Shown piece by piece: positions 24,501 through 35,382 of a DNA stretch of 64,000 nt. The position numbers were made by a program, and so were the translations under genes. Position 1 is the stretch's first letter. Every line of letters starts with the position of its first letter. The stretch spans positions 480,501-544,500 of the forward strand of contig JAFEMH010000936.1 of the NCBI GenBank assembly GCA_022495995.1, given 5' to 3'. Source of the stretch: Adenophora triphylla var. japonica (Eukaryota; Streptophyta; Magnoliopsida; Asterales; Campanulaceae). The notes under the pieces were generated by a model. That model was not told where the DNA came from and searched no databases. It saw nothing but the letters and a program-made list of their open reading frames with translations.

Positions 24501-25185
24501 GAGTTCACCAATTTATTTACCACCGGTACATGAGATAATTCAAGTGTATTTTAAATCAAATATAACACACAACCCAAATAACCTTCACATTCCTTAGGCC
24601 ATACTTTTGACAATTACGCATATATGACATAATATCAATTAATAATTTATCCGCCTTAATTACACACGGAGGAAAATCAAACATAGATAAGGAGACTCGC
24701 TTCTTGCGACAGTCCTCCTCAAACACAACAACTACTCAAATAATCCAGGTTAATATAACAATGATTCACGGATTGGTAATTCGACCAAATCCACCGGCAA
24801 TACATGCCCACATATTGACACATCACAACCACCATGATAAACAAGAATGATTCGAGGTACTCTCCCATAGGAGTAGAACCTCCAGCACATAAGGCAACTT
24901 TTAGGCTATTTATGCAAATCAAAGCGAAATGTAATGCCACATGATAACGAAATGAACGAAATTTAGAAAAGTATGAACCCTAACTTCGGAGACAGGTAAG
25001 ATACCTCAAATGATTGTGGAGGAATCTATCTCTCCATAACTCACCTTTTCTTGATTCCTTGGTTGGTCAATATCATTTTCTGTCATTGAATAAATTCCTA
25101 CACTAAACTCTCGACGTCAGTTATCGCACACTCTCACTCAAACTAGACTCTACCCGTGAACTCTAAATCGAGCTTTGATACCAAC
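21553..25185 (-). pseudogene. Decayed internal region with integrase remnants
   Basis: No ORF longer than about 75 codons survives. Three integrase scraps can still be read on the minus strand. One is a block near 22190-22260 (MNFVIGLPWK), comparable to the 'DFVxGLP' start of the gypsy integrase core. AYNSSYHSNIEIKPYEALLG is at about 21825-21885. KFVNPFEVLEKVGDLTYR is at about 21690-21745, like the 'GPFEVLE' region after the core. This order and wording fits a Ty3/gypsy element, probably of the Del/Tekay type, though that placement is uncertain. Gag, protease and RT could not be recognised. The region is AT-rich, as expected after long deamination. Confidence 0.6.
25170..25183 (-). other. Primer-binding site (initiator Met tRNA-like)
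   Basis: On the minus strand TGGTATCAAAGCTC, two bases from the LTR edge. It matches the TGGTATCAGAGC start of the usual plant initiator-Met primer site with one difference. This fixes the orientation of the nested element. Confidence 0.8.
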
Positions 25186-27566
25186 TGTGAGGACCCCGAC
25201 CCGGAACCTACACGTGTCCCGAGCTGGAGCGTCCCCAAATTGACCCAAATATCCTAAACTTTAAAAACTTGATTTAACTTTCAAACATAAACACCACCAT
25301 TCCAAAATACTCTACTCCTTTCCACATTGGAGGAAGAGTTGACCAACCTTGAAAGTAATAAACAATTTTTGTTACAAAAAGATATTGAATATAAAATAGA
25401 ATTAAAGTTTATGAATACAAACCCTTTAAAAGAATTATGCTAACATACACTTTCTACACCAACCTATACATAACCCGACAATTCCCAAAATACCACTTCT
25501 AAACTCCTTTCCGCCCTTACTTGGTCGGTCCACCTGTCTCGGGATCTAAAACAATAAAGGGAGAGGGGTGAGAATAAATCTCAGAAAGCTATTATGAATG
25601 CAGCAATATGCCAATAAGATGCAACACATAACAAGTTGCATATAACACATTGGAAAAGCTGTAAACACCTTACATTACCTTGGTTTACCTTTTCCCGTCT
25701 GAACAATAGTCGTACAACATTTGGTATAATAATACTCCAATCTTAGTGAGCTGCTTAAGCAATACTCACATCTTATAAGACCCATTTTTCAGGGAACCAA
25801 ATAAGACAGTAGCAACTCTGTAAGGCTTTTGGCTCAATACAGATGCTATACCCCAACCTCGCGCCACGAAGGGGACGGTCACAGGTATAACATAATCCGA
25901 TCACATTAGGTCACACTTCCATAATTGATCGTATTATGTTATACCCCCAATATCAGTTGATTAACAAATTATCAAGCACATAATAGTTACTTGAAATATA
26001 ATCCACAAAGGGGATAAACAATATAGCAACATGGTAAAATATACTCATGTTCAACCAATATCATAGTGCAACATTTATGTAGTACACTAAGCATAATATA
26101 ATCAATGAATGTGAACTCAAGTAAGGCAATGAAGTATCATCAATCCACCCTACATAGTCATTATACAACAATATATGGCCTCTATGAAGGTCCCAACTCA
26201 ATTCACCAAGTGGAAGTTACATTTGATAAGTGGCCAAACAAGATTGCCAAACAATTTCTAAGTCGGGTCTAAAGTGCTTCCTTAGTTCCATTTTAACCCA
26301 TTTAAGGTATCCTTAAGTGACTCAAGTGTTCTACCTATAACTTAAGTTAAAAGGATTAATTCATATCTGGGTTGGTTTAGGTTCCACTAATTTACAATGG
26401 TTAGGAGTTATACCACGAGGTTGTTGTCAAAAATCGCCAAGAACGGAAACTGGGAAGTGCGGCAACATGGGCGACCGCCCAAGATGACTTGGGCGACCGC
26501 CCAAGATGGAAAAGTATGCACTCCGATTCTGGCCACATGGGCGGCCGCTCAAGCCCCTGGGTAGGCGACCGCCCAGTGGCGATTCGGCCCTTGCCCAATT
26601 CTAATCCCTTTTTACTTACATTCTTTTCCTTTTAACACCCTTATTTCCATGAACACCAAAATGGTTTCTAACTTTTCAATCCTCAACCTAAATCATCCAA
26701 ACCCAAAATAGTATAGACTTAGATTATTTACTACTTAAGTTCCCACCCATTCCATCATCTTATTTCAAGCTAAAAATCTTTTAATCTAACTCCACCCATT
26801 TAACTACCTCATTCCAAGTTTGAACTTCTTACTTTAATTAAACCCATTTGCTTACCCTCTTGACCCACTTTCTTAACCAACAACAACATTCTAAAGCATT
26901 TACTAAATTCCTCAACTCCAAGAAGGTTTCTAAGCATTAATCAACCATTTCAACAATAAGAACAACATTTAATAGTTTATGAACATCACATAGAAGGGGA
27001 AATCATAATAACTCACCTTAGGGGAATGGAAAGTTGAATCTTCTTAACTTGATTGATTCTCCTTGATGATCCAACCTCAAAGATGTTCTTGAACTTGAAA
27101 ATGGTGGAGAAATGGCTAGCTTCAAGACTTGGAAATTGGAGCTTCAATGGAGGTTCTAAGGCTTTCTCTAGGGGAAGTATGAGAAAGAATGGTGGAGGGA
27201 GGAGGAAGTAAGAGGATGGGAGGGAGGAGGACACATGGCAAGAGTAGGGAGAGTTAGATATTTGCCCCCCCCCATCAATTATCTAGAATTAAAGGCTTTC
27301 ACCCAATTTAAATTAATCATTCCCCCTAATTATTTATTCTATCCATTTTAACCTCCTCTCACTATTTATCTATTTTCTATTTTTATTATTCCCCATGGTT
27401 CTTATTTAATATCCAATAAATTCTTAAAAGATTATAAATTTACTTCTCACCCAATTTATCTTAAATTAAGAATTTAAAGACATAATTGAACACATAAGGC
27501 TAACATAAATATTAAAAGCATATAATATAATATTTAAAATTAGTGCCTAGGGTTGGGGTCGTCACA
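25186..27566 (-). repeat. 5' LTR of the nested element
   Basis: 2381 bp, matching 19167-21552 almost base for base. The few differences are mostly small changes at CAG/CTG positions (for example near 26434, 26524, 26583 and 25855). It contains the same GC-hairpin cluster at 26468-26577. Confidence 0.9.
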
Positions 27567-28420
27567 GTCAATGCTGGGAGTCAGTGTATAATTTGTGCCA
27601 GTCAGAGCCGAAGTCAAGGCGCCGGTCAATATCTTGGTCAAAGTCTGCGACAGAAAATCGGCAGAACTTCGACTGATTAGGGTCCCCGAAAGATATTGAG
27701 TCGGTATGCCGACAAAGGCTTGAAAAGAAAGGTCTATACACAGACAGGGCATGACACAGACCAAACTAAAAACCAACCGGGTCTCGTACAAAGTGTGTCA
27801 CGGACAAGTCTATGGTCGACACGAGGCTCCATGGGATGTTTGGGTAGTCCTGTGCTTGCACCGAGAGGCGTAATAAGACCAAACGGGCCGCGACAAGGAT
27901 TTTCCCGGGTTAGGGACGTAGTGTGCAGTGTAAGGTCACGTGCGCGTAGTGTGCAAGCAGTCTATCTTCTTTTTCTGAGTAAAATAGAAATTTTTCATGT
28001 TTCTTAAAAAGTATGATGCATGATTTTTTTTATTTTTGTTTTTTGAAAATTTTCTTTTTGAAAAATCCCTTTTTTTTGAAATTTTTTTTTTTGAAATTTA
28101 ATGAACACATAAGCACATAAGCACAAAAATTCCAACAGTTAGGGACATGATTCCGACAGTCAAAATTTTGACTTTTTCCGAGGCGGCCAAAACAACACGA
28201 AAAATGTGCAAAAATCAACACACACAACAAATGATTTCTAATGCCGGGATGGAAGCTTGACCCTCAAAAGCTTTTCTTTTTTGAAAACAATGATACCGGT
28301 ACGTGGGATTGTTAAACCACAATTTATCCCCGACTCGTGTTAGGAGGCAATAACGGAAAGTTTAATGGTTTCCACCAATATACCAAATATCATTTTTTTT
28401 TTAAGAAAAAGCATATTTTT
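27567..28420 (-). other. Tat-type element leader, outer part
   Basis: Continuation of the leader interrupted at 19166, running to the primer site. Its style is the same as 18960-19166 (GTC-rich, no ORF). The outermost 450 bases are T/A-rich with homopolymers at 28026-28095. Confidence 0.55.
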
Positions 28421-28437
28421 CCCCAGTGGAGTCGCCA
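28421..28437 (-). other. Primer-binding site (tRNA-Arg-like)
   Basis: On the minus strand TGGCGACTCCACTGGGG. It differs in one base from the complement of the 3' end of plant tRNA-Arg ending in CCCCAGCGGAGTCGCCA, as I recall that tRNA. Tat/Ogre elements are known to use Arg primers. It lies two bases from the LTR edge at 28440. Confidence 0.65.
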
Positions 28438-28439
28438 CT

Positions 28440-28672
28440 GTGATGATGTGCGCCAAATTTTTTCCGAAAGGGCTTTGAAATTTTTTCGTTTCTTTGAAAA
28501 ACCAATCGAAAAAAGACCGGAGTCGCCACGCCATTTTTATTTTAAGGGCCAAAACTTTGAAAAATGCCCGAGATTAGAGATTTGGGTTTGGAGGTCACGT
28601 TACACGCCGGGAAGGACGTTAGTGTGCACCCGGAATGCCTCGTAAAACGAGTCTTCCAAGCTAAAAACCATT

Positions 28673-28707
<35 letters not shown>

Positions 28708-30192
28708 TTGGCCAAAATAAGTTGAAACTGAGGAAAGTAAAAATTGGGAATTCTTTATTAGACTTTGGACAGATCCCATGATTTTTGGTATGATTTTTGG
28801 GTTGATTTTTGGTACTCAAAAGATTTTTGGAAGTTGGAAACCATTTCTGCCAGAATGAAAGAGGCAGTGGACACTTGATTTTGAAATGTACTTTAGGGCT
28901 TGAAAACTCCAGAATCTGGGAAAAGTCCGAGAATTAAAAATGTTCAAAACACCTTAAATAAGGTTTCTGTAAAAGAACTTTTCATTTTGGAGAAGATTTG
29001 AGGACCCAAAACCTTCTGGAAATCTCAGATATGAGATCTAGACTCCCAGAGACTGGTGATCTGACCTTCAAAAGAAAATTTGAAAAAGGGAGTTTTACTC
29101 ACGTAAAAAATAAAGTAAAAATATGTCTGGAAAGCTCTGGATGTTGGATACAAAAAGTGTTTTGTAGTCAACACCAAATTCCAAGTTTATCTGTGTCCAA
29201 AAATTTAGACCATGGACTGGGGTCTTAGAAAATTGCTACTGGACAGCAACTTCTCAAGAAGGAAAACATGATTTTAAAGGGGGTTTGGCATCCATGCTTG
29301 TCCCCATTTCCCTAGGTTTTGATTAGTGATCACTTGACATTTTAGTGGTGAATCAACTATATCAAACCATCCTTGGGGTACATTAGGACTAAGCACTTCA
29401 TTTGCTTGGGAAGGGGAATTTTATCCTTTGAAAATGAGATTTGATGTATGAAAATGATTTTTAGGGTTTTGAAAATGTGTTTTCTTTGCAAGTAAGTAAG
29501 AATACTTTGAAAATAATGTTGATCCTTGTAGAAGATCATCCATGGAGATGAACTTCCATGGTGATCTTCTTGGATCTAAGGCAAGAAGATGAACAAACTA
29601 CATTTTGGAGTTTGAAAATGTATGCATGAATGAAGGAGTTTAGGGTAAGGAGAAGGAGGGTTTACCAATCTTCTTTGTGTTTTGGAGTTTTTGACTTGAA
29701 TGTAAGAGTGTTTGAGGCTTGAATATGAGAGTGTTTGAGTGAGTGTGATTTTGGGTGAATAGTTGAGAAAAAGGTGACAATTCTAGAGAATTCTCACTGT
29801 TTTCTCTCTATTTTCGCCAAGGTGCAGTTGCAAATTGTGTTTTTTCTTCCTTATTTTTGAGACTGAAGGCCTCAATTTATAGCCCTCTGGAAATTATATA
29901 ACCATCCGCGCGGATGGTTCTGCGACGTCTTATTTGTTCATTAATTGCAGCTGCAGGCTTTGGACACAAAGAATATTTTCAAAAAAATTCAAACTGATTA
30001 TGTTTTTCTGCTTGCTAATTCGGGTTTTTTCTATTTCTTTTGCTTTTTAAGATTCTTTCTTTGGTTTATCTTTTTTTGGCAATCCCTAATCTACCCTTAC
30101 TTGGTTAGAAATGTTAGGAATTGTTAGGAATGTTATAACTTTCGTTAATTTTCTAACGAAAATACTAACAAGCTCAAATTGGAGCACTTACA
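28440..30192 (-). repeat. 5' LTR of the Tat-type element (outer edge tentative)
   Basis: The inner edge is set by the primer site: on the minus strand the LTR ends ...CATCATCACA. The outer edge is less sure. TGTAAGTGCTCC on the minus strand (rc ending at 30192) would give a TG...CA LTR of about 1.75 kb. Contents include a (TG)n tract at 28674-28703 and the 20-bp perfect palindrome at 29900-29919. The partner 3' LTR is not in the window, so edges and target duplication cannot be confirmed. Confidence 0.5.
28674..28703. repeat. (TG)n microsatellite
   Basis: About 14 uninterrupted TG units within the LTR. Confidence 0.9.
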
Positions 30193-30264
30193 ATGCTGCC
30201 CACCCAAGTAATAGGGACAACCAAAATATATCGACAGTCATTTGAAAGGTAATAAACATTTTTT

Positions 30265-31154
30265 CATCTGCAATGGTTTCACGAGCATCAAGCTACTCTT
30301 GGACAAGCTGCCCTTCAGGCACTTTACCCTACACTTGAAGCAGCCCTTCTTCAAGCACTTAGTCAGCAGCAGCAGCAGCCCAATATAAATGCTCAGGGTA
30401 AAATTATACTATATCCTCCCTCCTTGTCGTTTTGTATTCGTTGACTTCTTTTGTTGATTCCAGTACATGGTTTTTGTTTATCAATCACTTAAACAAGGGA
30501 AACCCACTCAATATAAGAAGGGTAAGTATCCGTAAGACCCTCTTAAGGATAAATATACAGAAATATCCGTAAGAGGAGCTTCACCCACTCACAGCTCAAC
30601 CGTACCAACACACGGGTGGTTGGGTAAGGAGGATCCTTACAAAAAATATCCCTAATACCGTCTTAACTAAGTTTTTGCCGTATAAGAAAATATCCAGTAC
30701 TTATTGTTATATTCTGCCTGGTTTAGGAATTATGTCAGATGGGATCTATTGAGCATTGCTATCAAGTATTTTTCTGGAGGGAGAATCAGAAGAATTATTG
30801 TGTGCAAAATGACATATACAATATGATGATCAGGCTACATGCTAGACACAATCGAATAGACCAGGCACGCGGTTTGTTTTTTTAAATGCAAGAGTGGAGG
30901 TATTGTTCTTGTGTGTGTGTGTACATGGTGATTCATTTTGCTTTATATAGTTTTTTTTTTTTTTTACTGCCAAACTGTGCATTTTGTCATTTATTTTTTT
31001 GCTGTTGCTATTGTTGCCAATTTTGAAACTTGGTTGTTCTTTTGCTAGGTGCAAGCCAGATGTTGAAACTTACAATGCTCTCATTAATGCACATGGTCGA
31101 ACTGGTCAATGGCGTTGGGCAATGAATATCATGGATGACATGCTTCGTGCATCT
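30265..31154 (+). pseudogene. PPR gene fragment (EMB2654/At2g41720-like), three exons
   Basis: The first exon reads QATLGQAALQALYPTLEAAL and then QQQQQPNINAQ, with a donor GT at 30398. The second (about 30735-30899) reads KNYCVQNDIYNMMIRLHARH, then IDQARGLFF, a TAA stop, then MQEWR. Its donor is at 30900. The third (31049-31154) starts after TTTTGCTAG, reads CKPDVETYNALINAHGRTG and WAMNIMDDML, and ends at a GTGAGT donor. Exon junction phases agree between exons 2 and 3. The text matches my recollection of the N-terminal third of Arabidopsis EMB2654, a chloroplast RNA-processing PPR protein. The remaining PPR repeats are absent. An in-frame stop at 30882-30884 and missing 3' exons make it a dead, probably transposon-captured fragment. 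It lies upstream of a plus-strand Helitron end at 32368. Confidence 0.75.
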
Positions 31155-32019
31155 GTGAGTACTTGAATTCTTCCTCATAAACAACTTCTGTCGGTGTGAT
31201 GTGAGCTTCCTTATTTTCATTTTTAATTTCAAAAGATTTTTGGGCATAAAGTTCTATTGTTACTATTTACTAAAACCTGTTTGTGGATTTTATCTTCTAC
31301 ATGGTTGTTATTATTACTGTTATTGCTGTTGCTAATGCCATCATCATCATCATCATCATCTCTCTCCCTCTCTCTGATCTCTGTGTTAAGGTAGATTTTG
31401 GTTCAAGATCATTCTCTTTGTCCAGGTTAGCTGTAGTAGTGTTCTTTTTATTGGAAACAGGTCAATGGTTTCATCTACAACTATTATAATCGTGTTTTTC
31501 GTAAAACGTCCATTTGAAACTTTTTCTTCAAAAAACTGTTAGAATGAACATAAAATCCAATTTTCAACTTGAATGCTATAAAACCAAATGAATAAAAGCA
31601 AAGAGAAGAATTGGCAAACTATAGTTGGATGTTCCATGAGCTGTGTAAGCAACAAATCTCCCTTTAAATGGTGGGAGCTGGTTTTTTAAAGAATTTTTCT
31701 GTGCAAAATCGGGACTTGGCTATGCAGAGCAGAAAATCTAATTGTTTTGGGAACACGTAAGATATAGAGGACAACCTTTTCATCTTCTCCTTCCAGTCCA
31801 CTAAAAGACTTCACTTCCGAATGTCAAAAAATTAAATGATTAAATATTAGTTCCACAAATTACATTAATTATGGATTAAAATAATATTTTGCATTGTAAG
31901 TTTAATCAACTTAATTGCGTACCAAACTCTTTAAGACCTTCGACTGATGGACAAGTCGAAAAGTTCCTGATGGAGTTGGAGGTGCAGGAGCAGAAAAGAT
32001 AGCAGATCCATTGAAGCAC
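31155..32019. other. Non-coding tail of the captured fragment
   Basis: AT-rich intron-like sequence after the third PPR exon, with a short (CAT)n at 31341-31362. An additional acceptor-like AG at 31461 is followed by no recognisable coding text. Nothing else is supported. Confidence 0.4.
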
Positions 32020-32368
32020 ATCTTCAAGAACTTATAGTCTGTTTTGATACCTCAAAACTAAAAATCTCTTTATTGAAAAAATTAATTTTAGGAGATGCTT
32101 ATTAGATCTTTTTTGTTTTTTTACTTTTCAGGATTTTTTTTTTTTTTTGCTTTAAATTAATAGATGACTTAATGTTTTGTACAAAGAAATTTTCCGAAAT
32201 CTCTATTACTATTATGGTAATAATGACATCATATTTTTTTTCAATTAATTGGCTTTAAAATTTATTTTCTTAAATTAATCTATATAGTTATAAACACTTT
32301 TTGTGGTTTGTTTAATTTTTTTGTCGAAATATCATGTTCGTGCGTTTAACGCACGGGTGTTACAATAG
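32020..32368 (+). mobile_element. Helitron 3' end, plus strand
   Basis: It ends with the hairpin CGTGCGTTTAACGCACG (32339-32355) followed by GGTGTTACA and ATAG, then T. A Helitron should end in CTRR; here the first base of CTAG appears mutated to A. The last 350 bases are the inverted copy of the 3' region of the minus-strand Helitron that starts at 32467, so both belong to one family. The 5' end was not found; the element may reach back past the PPR exons. Confidence 0.6.
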
Positions 32369-32590
32369 TTGTCAAAAAGAAGCTGGAACCTCTCACTTCA
32401 ATTTCTTTTATTTTCATTAGTTTTTTTTTTCTTTCTTTATTTTAAAATTGTGTCATTATGTAGAAACTAGTGTAACACCCGTGCGTAAAACGCACGACAA
32501 GATACTTTGACAAAAAGTTTAAACAAATCAAAGAATATGGCTTAAGCTATAAATCTATGAAAATTAATTAAAGAAAATAAATTTTAAAGA

Positions 32591-33110
32591 CAGGGGCGGA
32601 GCCAGGAATTGCCCCAGGGGGGGCAAGATTTCACGGGGGTTCGGGGGCAGCGTCCCCGAAAAAAAAAATTCGGGTCGGACAAGTAAAAAATGGGTCGGAT
32701 CCATGAAATACAATGTATTTTAGTTAAAAATGTAAAGAATTAAGAAATGGGAAAAGCCTAACTAATTAATTAAGATTGAAAAAATGTGAGGAAATTAGGA
32801 GAAAGAGAACAACAAAACTGTTAAGAAAAAGAAATGGATAGAGAGAAAGAGAGAATAGCAAAGATGGAGGAAAAATAAAATTAATTGAAAATGTAGGTAG
32901 CAGGGCTCGAACACATTTTGAAAGGAAACACCAAAGGCTTTAACTTCACCCCTTCTACCACTGAACCACACCACTCACTGGTATTAATCTTGAAGTTAAT
33001 TATATATATACATATATAAAAAAAAAATATGGGGGGGGGCAAAAAAAATTTTTTCCACTGCATTTCCGCCTACTGGGGGCGAGTGCCCCCATTCCCCCGC
33101 TCCGCCCCTG
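32591..33110. mobile_element. hAT-type MITE with tRNA-like module
   Basis: 520 bp with 12-bp terminal inverted repeats CAGGGGCGGAGC / GCTCCGCCCCTG and a perfect 8-bp target duplication TTTAAAGA (32583-32590, 33111-33118), the hallmark of hAT elements. No transposase. On the minus strand it carries a box-A-like run TGTGGTTCAGTGGTAGAAG (rc 32952-32970) and a box-B-like TGTTCGAGCCC (rc 32903-32913), spaced as in a tRNA gene. The tRNA-like part is too degenerate to be a functional tRNA. Confidence 0.9.
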
Positions 33111-33118
33111 TTTAAAGA

Positions 33119-34111
33119 CAATTAATTGAAGAAAAATATTATGTCATTATTATCATAATAGTATTAAATATTTTGAAAAATTTCTTTGTACACAACATTA
33201 AGTCATATATTTCTTCAAAGCTTTTCTGGGTTGTAATTTCTAAAAGGTGAAAACAAAAATAACTGATAAACAACTCTTAAAAATAAACATTTCAGCAAAG
33301 AGATATCTAGCTTTGAGGTATCAAAATAGACTATGAGTTCCTGAACTTTAGTGAATTCGCTATCTTTCTAAGAATTCAAGAATAGTAGCTTTCTTTTTCA
33401 AATGCTCCATCCATTCCAAAGTAATAGACTTTTTTTCTTTTTGGGTTGTTCCAAAAAAAAATGTCTGGTTAAAAAGCTGTAATTCTAACGTAATTTCAAA
33501 AAGGTAAAAGCATCATAAGCAAATAACGCTACATTAAAAGTTTGATTTTTCAAATGAGATTTTTTTTATTTTGGGTAGGGGTGGGGGAGCAAGTGTTTTA
33601 ATTATTATTTTTTTATGTGTCCAAGAGCGAAGAGATTATAATCAAATATACCTAGAAAATTGTCCGCACTATACTTGATGTTCATGTTTCTTACTACTCC
33701 CTCAACCCTTGATATTCACGCTCACATTTGACCTGTCAACATTTCACTCATTTCGTTTCATAATAATAAGTGTCGCAATTAATTTGTAAATAAGTGAAAT
33801 TCACATTTAAACAGTTGAATGCAGCCAATATTGGCACCATTCCAATACATTTATTTAGACATTAGACAAAACCCGAAATGTATACATTTCCTCCGGTTAG
33901 CCGCACTGATCATGACAATTCTCAAGAGAATCCATCAGCTCGTAATGTTTTCTACCTTCCTTTACATAAATCTACAGTAGTAATATTACCTTTAACTTCT
34001 CGGTTTATACTGTTTAGGCAATTGCAGGCTCAATTTGCCGTTGCGTAACTTTCATGTACAACCCCTGCAACACAACACCCATCATTACAACACCTAAATA
34101 ATGTGCAAATA
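33119..34111. other. AT-rich Helitron interior
   Basis: Interior of the minus-strand Helitron. Bases 33119-33350 complete the inverted repeat with 32020-32368. The remainder has no gene; short partial MITE-like motifs occur near 33400 and 33690. Confidence 0.4.
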
Positions 34112-34364
34112 CTCCCTCCGTCCCATAATAATGTTCTCATTAGATCAGTCATGTAAGTCATGTATTTACTTGTCTAATATAACCCTTAATGAAACTACAT
34201 GCTACACTCCCGACTTTAATACTCAAAGGGTACACTTTTTTTTCCCCCAAAAAGATAATGTAGGAAGTTCAATGGTTTAAGTCACTCAATTATGGAAATG
34301 AGAACATCATTTGCGAAAAAAATAAAAAATGGCAAATGGGAACATCTTTATGGGACAGAGGGAG
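34112..34364. mobile_element. Stowaway-type MITE
   Basis: 253 bp between TA dinucleotides (34110-34111, 34365-34366). Ends are CTCCCTCCGTCCCA and its complement TGGGACAGAGGGAG, the standard Tc1/mariner Stowaway signature. No ORF. Confidence 0.9.
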
Positions 34365-34674
34365 TAAATTGCAACCGTAGAATATTAACCAACTCAACTT
34401 TCACGAGCCTTCTTCCAACTAAGGGGTCAAGTTGCAATTTTAATGTCTTACTTCATGCAAATAATGTATAATTTTTTCATTAAACCGGACCGGCCTAAAA
34501 CCAAATGAAAGAATCAGGAACCAACACAAAGCTCATATGCTGCAAAAATATTGCTAGACACAATTGCTTCAAGTAAAGCAAATCGATCCCCTACGCATTT
34601 ACGTGGACCTCCACTAAATGGAATGAACCTGTGAAATGAAGGAAGTTGCAGATATTAGAATCCACAGCTGAAGT

Positions 34675-34677
34675 GGA

Positions 34678-34737
<60 letters not shown>
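34675..34737. repeat. (GAAA)n microsatellite
   Basis: About 15 uninterrupted GAAA units. The Lys/Glu/Arg ORF over it is an artefact of the repeat. Confidence 0.95.
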
Positions 34738-35149
34738 GGACGGAAAAAAAACATTTAATCAGTATTTGATTTGTTTGGCACTGGACCTTCCAGGTCAAAT
34801 CTTGCAGGTACAAACTCTTCCGCTTGATCCCAAACCTTCAAATATCGAATGAAACAAAATGAACACTAATAGAACAGTTCATCGAGAACAGATTATTGTT
34901 TATCAGACACTCTGAAAATAAATAAGTGCTTTTTATACACTTTAATGGCGAAGATAAATAAATATCCTTGTTATCCACTTCCTAAACATATAGTTTTACG
35001 ATAATAAAATGAATTGTGAGAAAATTTTGGTAAAAAAGCATTTAGGGACAAAGTTTTTGACAAAGAAGATATTCATTTTGGAAAAAAAAAAATCTTGAAT
35101 TTGGAGGGAAACAAGGAGTAATAACAATAATAAATGTCATACCCGTAAA

Positions 35150-35382
35150 GAATGATGGATATTATAGACGAAAATCATTATATCTTGACCAGGATTGCTT
35201 TATAATTCCCAGGAAGAACATCAGCAACTGTAGCTCTTCTTATCAGGAGGATGTGGGTAGAGGTGCATAGACTCGTTTATACATCGAGTGATGAACTTGA
35301 GGCTCTTTACGTCTTCAAAAGTAGGACGTCGTCCCCGTAACACTCTGACTTCATCTTGTGCTTTCTTTAATGCAGATGGATC
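35150..35382 (-). pseudogene. CYP97C (LUT1-like) carotenoid hydroxylase exon fragment
   Basis: CYP97C P450s hydroxylate the epsilon ring of carotenoids in plastids on the way to lutein. The exon starts after a clean acceptor (TTCTTCTGTAG, rc 35383-35393). It reads [26 protein letters not shown] and [15 protein letters not shown]. Near 35245 a small deletion shifts the frame, then [15 protein letters not shown] and, after another shift, GQDIMIFVYNIHHS. The P450 K-helix ExxR motif is ESMH here, so its invariant Arg is His (consistent with a CpG decay), at about 35262-35276. Upstream and downstream exons, including the heme loop, are absent. It is a dead captured fragment inside the Helitron. 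Confidence 0.75.

Larger units (their letters stand above)
19167..27566 (-). mobile_element. Nested Ty3/gypsy LTR retrotransposon, decayed interior, intact LTRs
   Basis: Two direct copies of a 2.38-kb LTR flank 3.6 kb of internal DNA. Each LTR begins TGTGAGGACC and ends GTCGTCACA, giving TG...CA ends with a TGTGA/TCACA inverted repeat. A perfect 5-bp target duplication GTCAA lies at 19162-19166 and 27567-27571. The reverse complement of an initiator-Met primer site (TGGTATCAAAGCTC) sits two bases inside the right LTR (25170-25183). A purine-rich tract (rc 21553-21568) sits inside the left one. Both place the element on the minus strand. It is inserted in the leader of the Tat-type element, so it is younger than that element. 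Confidence 0.9.

Noticed and set aside
28030..28230. Lys/Phe-rich ORF in the leader
   Set aside because: Arises from A/T homopolymers near 28026-28095.
32900..32975. Possible tRNA gene on the minus strand
   Set aside because: Box-like motifs are present but arms do not pair well, and it lies within a MITE; reported only as a tRNA-like module.
34646..34852. Lys/Glu-rich ORF
   Set aside because: It is created by the (GAAA)n microsatellite.
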